Shown here in pieces: positions 6,117-8,699 of a stretch of 8,699 nucleotides of DNA. The notes below the pieces were generated by a model that searched no databases, was not told where the DNA came from, and saw only the letters and a list, made by a program, of their open reading frames with translations. The DNA comes from JAEUSG01 sp964590225 (lineage in GTDB: Bacteria > Fibrobacterota > OXYB2-FULL-49-7 > JAEUSG01), in assembly GCA_964590225.1 (NCBI GenBank), contig CAZPWS010000081.1, positions 1-8,699 of the forward strand, in the 5' to 3' direction. Positions within the stretch are counted from its first letter, which is position 1, and each line of letters opens with the position of its first letter. The position numbers were made by a program, and so were the translations under genes.

Positions 6117-6971
6117 TTACCAACCAATCTTGGCATCCATTTTTTTATTCCACTGTGCCCAGTCAGATTTGGCTATCTTTTTTTCGTCAATTTTCCTCTG
6201 TGCGACAGCCGCCCCGCCACCAAGCTGTGTGAATGCTTTTCTTTCTGCTTCGAGCATCGCTTTTATGTCTCTATTTTGTTCATTTTCAAATTTTTCAAGC
6301 GCCGATTCCTCATCTTCCATGAATTTATTGAAAGCGGCTTCTTCATCTTTTTCAAAATTTCTAAAGGCCTCTTCCTGCTCCTTCATGTATTTATTAAAAT
6401 CTGACACAAGTGTACACTCCTCACCAGCCTTAACCACTGTTGAAACAGGCTTAACCCCTTTTTTCTTTATTTCGGAGGCCATCGCTACGCTACCTTTGAT
6501 AACCATAACGCTGGCCTTATTTGTATCGCAATCGACACCAAACACAGTTCCTCGTATAGCGGCTGTTGCTACTGTTGTGGTAACTTCAAAAGAACTTTCC
6601 CTGTTTGCAAGTTTTTTTACATTTACCCACACAGAACCTTTCGTCGTTTTTAGCTGTGTTATTTTATCGTCTGGCATAAGTACAGTTGCGTTCGCATTCT
6701 CCGCAAAACGGACAACACGATTTTCGTTGAGCATGATTTCACAGCGAGACTCTTTGCCTGTTCGTATGGCATCATTGCCGTTTATGGGAAGTTTCAGTTT
6801 TGCCGGTAGCCAATCGGTTGTACCAGTGCGCTGAATTTCAACCGAACCCTCAAGATACGAAATTCTGCCTGCCATAGTTTGTGAATAAACTGACGAAAAA
6901 AAAAGTAAAGAGACAATTAAAAAATGGAGGCTCATAATAAGTGTACCCCTGTTAAAAGTTTTATACCACAT
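6117..6971 (-). CDS. Exported FecR-domain protein with hendecad-repeat helix
   Basis: A 284-residue protein. With the ATG at 6971 the N-terminus is a standard signal peptide: basic Lys4 and Arg8, hydrophobic 14-26, cleavage likely VYS-Q at 30-31. A second ATG at 6935 (M13) has AGGGG ten bases upstream but would give a signal without basic residues; the start is unresolved. Residues ~35-165 form a FecR-like beta domain: GRISYLEGSVEIQR, DAIRTGKESRCEIML, a KTTKGSVWVNV strand, and FEVTTTVATAAIRGTVFGVD (128-147), the hallmark of periplasmic FecR-type proteins. Residues 192-246 are five uninterrupted 11-residue units rich in Glu, predicting one long straight acidic helix, followed by a Gly/Ala hinge and a basic end. 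It lies downstream of the SLBB exporter and 32 bases before rsfS. It is not the classical FecR anti-sigma regulator: no cytoplasmic N-terminal domain or sigma gene is present. A structural or polysaccharide-associated envelope role is an inference. Confidence 0.88.
   Translation of the reverse strand: MWYKTFNRGTLIMSLHFLIVSLLFFSSVYSQTMAGRISYLEGSVEIQRTGTTDWLPAKLKLPINGNDAIRTGKESRCEIMLNENRVVRFAENANATVLMPDDKITQLKTTKGSVWVNVKKLANRESSFEVTTTVATAAIRGTVFGVDCDTNKASVMVIKGSVAMASEIKKKGVKPVSTVVKAGEECTLVSDFNKYMKEQEEAFRNFEKDEEAAFNKFMEDEESALEKFENEQNRDIKAMLEAERKAFTQLGGGAAVAQRKIDEKKIAKSDWAQWNKKMDAKIGW
6234..6398 (-). repeat. Five tandem 11-residue (33-base) units in the FecR protein
   Basis: Protein residues 192-246 divide exactly into FNKYMKEQEEA, FRNFEKDEEAA, FNKFMEDEESA, LEKFENEQNRD and IKAMLEAERKA, without gaps. 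Position 1 is Phe/Leu/Ile, position 4 Tyr/Phe/Met, and the rest mostly charged. The pattern continues with F247 and L250. The 33-base DNA units are partly similar to each other, suggesting old tandem duplication. Confidence 0.85.
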
Positions 6972-6975
6972 GCGA

Positions 6976-7005
6976 AATATACGCTGTTAGGACAGATTAC
7001 GGCAA
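6976..7005 (-). promoter_or_regulatory. Possible promoter for the FecR gene
   Basis: On the minus strand TTGCCG (7005-7000) and TATATT (6981-6976) are separated by 18 bases, matching the sigma-70 -35 and -10 consensus at four and five of six positions. If real, transcription would begin about at the 6971 ATG and the start would move to the ATG at 6935. The 86-base gap at 6972-7057 holds nothing else that I can identify, and no terminator. Confidence 0.35.
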
Positions 7006-7057
7006 TAAGTTCCGGCTTTGGAGTGGACTTTTAACGCAGGTAGCTCCCGAAAAACCA

Positions 7058-8590
7058 TCACCTTGATAAGATAATTATGGTCGTAGTAAGAGAAACGATG
7101 CCACTTGTTACGGCAAGCAGGTCTTTAAAAACATTCCAACCATAAGATTGTGGCAATTCTGGTATCAGTATAATATCACCTCTGTCGATAACTCCCGCAT
7201 CGCCAGCGGAAACCCATGCATTATGTTTTCTCTTGTAAACTTTTGCGTATTTTTCGTACGACCTCTTTTCGAACCCTCCGGCAAGATTAACAAAATACTT
7301 CCACTGTTTTCCCGTTTCAAAATTGACAAAACCAGGGCGTGCAACCTTACCTGTTACCCCTACTGAATTAATTCTTCTTGGAACAGAGAGAACATCACCT
7401 TCCTGAAGCAGATCTGCAGTAGCAGAAATTAGTATTGGTGTATTGCTTGATTTTGTTATTGCAGTCTGAACATCCACATCGTTAATTAACCCTCTTACAG
7501 CAGCCGTTCCATAATTACCGACGATTTCTGGTCGTTGCAAATATGTTACCGCCGAATCAGCATCTTCGAGCAGACCGCCCGCAAGGGCGATTAGTTCACT
7601 TAAAGGGCTCTTTTTTTGTATTGTATAAACACCTGGATTTCTTACACGGCCAGAAACAGAAACCGTGATTCCATCTCGCCATGCAGGATTTGTCCCAACT
7701 ATAATGTTGTCCTCGGGTGCCATACGAAAACCGATGCATTCGTTGGGAAATTTCAAAACGGTAGAAGTTATTCCATCCTTATTGTAGCGATTGATTCTAA
7801 TTGTGGAATCAGAGGAGGCACTTAAACCACCACAATACGCTATGAGGCTGAATAGTGTTTCGTCTCTCCATTCCGCAGTTTGTGGACGGGCAATTGCTCC
7901 CGTTACGGTAACATTGTTTTTACGGTTCTCAACTACCACGCGATCGCCAGTGTAGAGATAGGGATTACCCGCTCTATTTCCATTGAGCAAAAAATCACTT
8001 AGGTCAACGGATTCAATGCCACCATCATGCCGATGAATTTTTACATTCCTAAAAGAGCAGTGCGCGGGTAGGTCGGGGCGTCCACCACATGCAGCAATAA
8101 TCGCATCAGATAAACGGGTTATACCGTCAAATTTCTGAGTTCCAGGTGATGGAAGCTGACCACTTATGTCAATTTGTGTAGGTTTAGGTTGTGTAAGGCT
8201 AATTCGTACCTCAACCCCCCTTGTTTTTGAAATGATTAGACCCGCTATTTTTTCCTTTACCAAGCGAAGATTACCAAATGCTTTAAGAGAGCCAAATTTT
8301 GGCACCGTTACCATTCCCTCAGGATTAACAACTACACGCATTTCTTCGTCAACCGTACTGCCGGTTATTGTAACAGTAAGCAAATCGCCAGGCCCAACCA
8401 TATAAGAGGAATCAACGACCAACTCTGGTACGCTAACCGAAAGCATGGTTCCTCTATATTCATCCCGGGTATCGGTGGTTGTTGCAAATTTATTAAGCAA
8501 CCCGGTAGCTCCATACATTGATCCACCATACTGCGACCACGCAAAAGCGACAAAGGCCAAAACAACAACGAAACATTTATAGGTTTTCAT
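7058..8590 (-). CDS. Polysaccharide export protein, Wza-like, with Poly_export and SLBB domains
   Basis: A 510-residue envelope protein with a signal peptide (MKTYK, hydrophobic 6-18, cleavage near AWS-Q). Residues ~60-137 are the Poly_export domain: MVGPGDLLTVTITGS, then VNPEGMVTVPKFGSLKAFG. Four SLBB domains follow: ~139-222 (IDISGQLPSPG..., ending TGDRVVV), ~227-298 (VTVTGAIARP...DNIIV), ~309-405 (VSVSGRVRNPGVYTI...EGDVLSVP) and ~410-477 (VGVTGKVARPGFVNF...RGDIILIP). The last ~25 residues are a hydrophobic helix (WNVFKDLLAVTSGIVSLTTT...). In Wza the equivalent C-terminal helices assemble into the outer-membrane pore through which capsule or exopolysaccharide leaves. Unlike Wza there is no lipobox cysteine after the signal peptide, so it is not a lipoprotein. 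No SD precedes the ATG. No glycosyltransferase, Wzc or Wzx/Wzy gene is in the window, so its export partners lie elsewhere or to the right. Family assignment is strong; the transported polymer is unknown. Confidence 0.92.
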   Translation of the reverse strand: MKTYKCFVVVLAFVAFAWSQYGGSMYGATGLLNKFATTTDTRDEYRGTMLSVSVPELVVDSSYMVGPGDLLTVTITGSTVDEEMRVVVNPEGMVTVPKFGSLKAFGNLRLVKEKIAGLIISKTRGVEVRISLTQPKPTQIDISGQLPSPGTQKFDGITRLSDAIIAACGGRPDLPAHCSFRNVKIHRHDGGIESVDLSDFLLNGNRAGNPYLYTGDRVVVENRKNNVTVTGAIARPQTAEWRDETLFSLIAYCGGLSASSDSTIRINRYNKDGITSTVLKFPNECIGFRMAPEDNIIVGTNPAWRDGITVSVSGRVRNPGVYTIQKKSPLSELIALAGGLLEDADSAVTYLQRPEIVGNYGTAAVRGLINDVDVQTAITKSSNTPILISATADLLQEGDVLSVPRRINSVGVTGKVARPGFVNFETGKQWKYFVNLAGGFEKRSYEKYAKVYKRKHNAWVSAGDAGVIDRGDIILIPELPQSYGWNVFKDLLAVTSGIVSLTTTIIILSR

Positions 8591-8600
8591 AGATTAATAC

Positions 8601-8629
8601 AATATAGACAAATGCGGATACCTAATCAA
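8601..8629 (-). promoter_or_regulatory. Probable promoter of the polysaccharide exporter
   Basis: On the minus strand TTGATT (8629-8624) and TATATT (8606-8601) are 17 bases apart, matching the sigma-70 -35 at four and -10 at five of six positions with ideal spacing. The -10 ends only ten bases before the ATG at 8590, so the transcript would be nearly leaderless, which agrees with the absent Shine-Dalgarno. The rest of 8591-8699 shows no gene that I can support. Confidence 0.5.
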
Positions 8630-8699
8630 TGGCGGAAGCTGTTAAGCAGCGATAAAGATTAGCGAGATTTCCTTAGGTGGTAGGCCAGATAGATTTTGC

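Noticed and set aside
6130..6834. A 234-codon open frame on the plus strand opposite the FecR gene
   Set aside because: It is antisense to a gene with a clear signal peptide, FecR motifs and hendecad repeats; its Ser/Phe-rich product mirrors Glu/Lys codons read backwards, and no domain is recognisable.
7020..7057. Possible terminator after the exporter gene
   Set aside because: The T-run lies before, not after, the weak GGAGCTACC pairing; no stable stem followed by Ts.
8631..8641. GGCGGAAGCTG, resembling the ops/JUMPstart element (GGCGGTAG) known upstream of polysaccharide operons
   Set aside because: It is on the plus strand, opposite to the exporter's direction, and mismatches the core.
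8638..8650. Small inverted repeat GCTG-TTAAG-CAGC as a possible terminator
   Set aside because: The stem is only four pairs and no T-run follows on either strand.
8642..8699. Minus-strand open frame at the right edge ending in TAA at 8642 (last residues KEISLIFIAA), possibly the end of an upstream gene
   Set aside because: Only 18 codons are visible and a second frame is also open for a similar length; no recognisable family, so it cannot be called.

Overview
This window reads as part of a chromosome of a Gram-negative bacterium. It encodes an outer-membrane polysaccharide exporter of the Wza/SLBB type, a predicted lipoprotein, a predicted outer-membrane beta-barrel and several exported proteins. 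Base composition is moderately A+T-leaning. Gene content and the style of the surface proteins recall Fibrobacterota or neighbouring FCB-type lineages, but no marker here fixes the phylum, so treat that as a weak inference. No mobile elements, tRNA/rRNA genes or CRISPR arrays were found.

All nine supported genes lie on the minus strand, so transcription runs from right to left. At the right edge, 8591-8699 is a promoter region. Then come a four-SLBB-domain polysaccharide exporter (7058-8590), a short intergenic stretch with a possible second promoter (6972-7057), and an exported FecR-domain protein with a striking 11-residue repeat helix (6117-6971). The housekeeping core follows: ribosome silencing factor rsfS with a lysine-rich tail (start chosen at 6084), argS overlapping it by 4 bases, and a PfkB-family sugar/nucleoside-type kinase 23 bases further on. 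Last come four envelope or unknown genes: an exported jelly-roll-like protein overlapping the kinase by one base, a small predicted lipoprotein with six CxxC pairs of the DnaJ zinc-finger type, a beta-barrel protein overlapping that by 8 bases, and a HEAT-repeat protein that runs off the left edge.

From the FecR gene leftward the genes are separated by 66 bases or less or overlap, and no convincing terminator was seen, so they probably form one long operon mixing translation genes with cell-surface genes. The exporter and the FecR protein may be expressed from their own promoters upstream of it. The most notable sequence-level observation is an in-frame A_AAA_AAG slippery heptamer three codons before the rsfS stop, placed so that a -1 shift would read straight through into argS. 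The others are the perfect hendecad periodicity in the FecR protein, the lipidated multi-CxxC protein, and the near-leaderless promoter arrangement of the exporter. No obviously new multi-gene defence or mobile system is visible.
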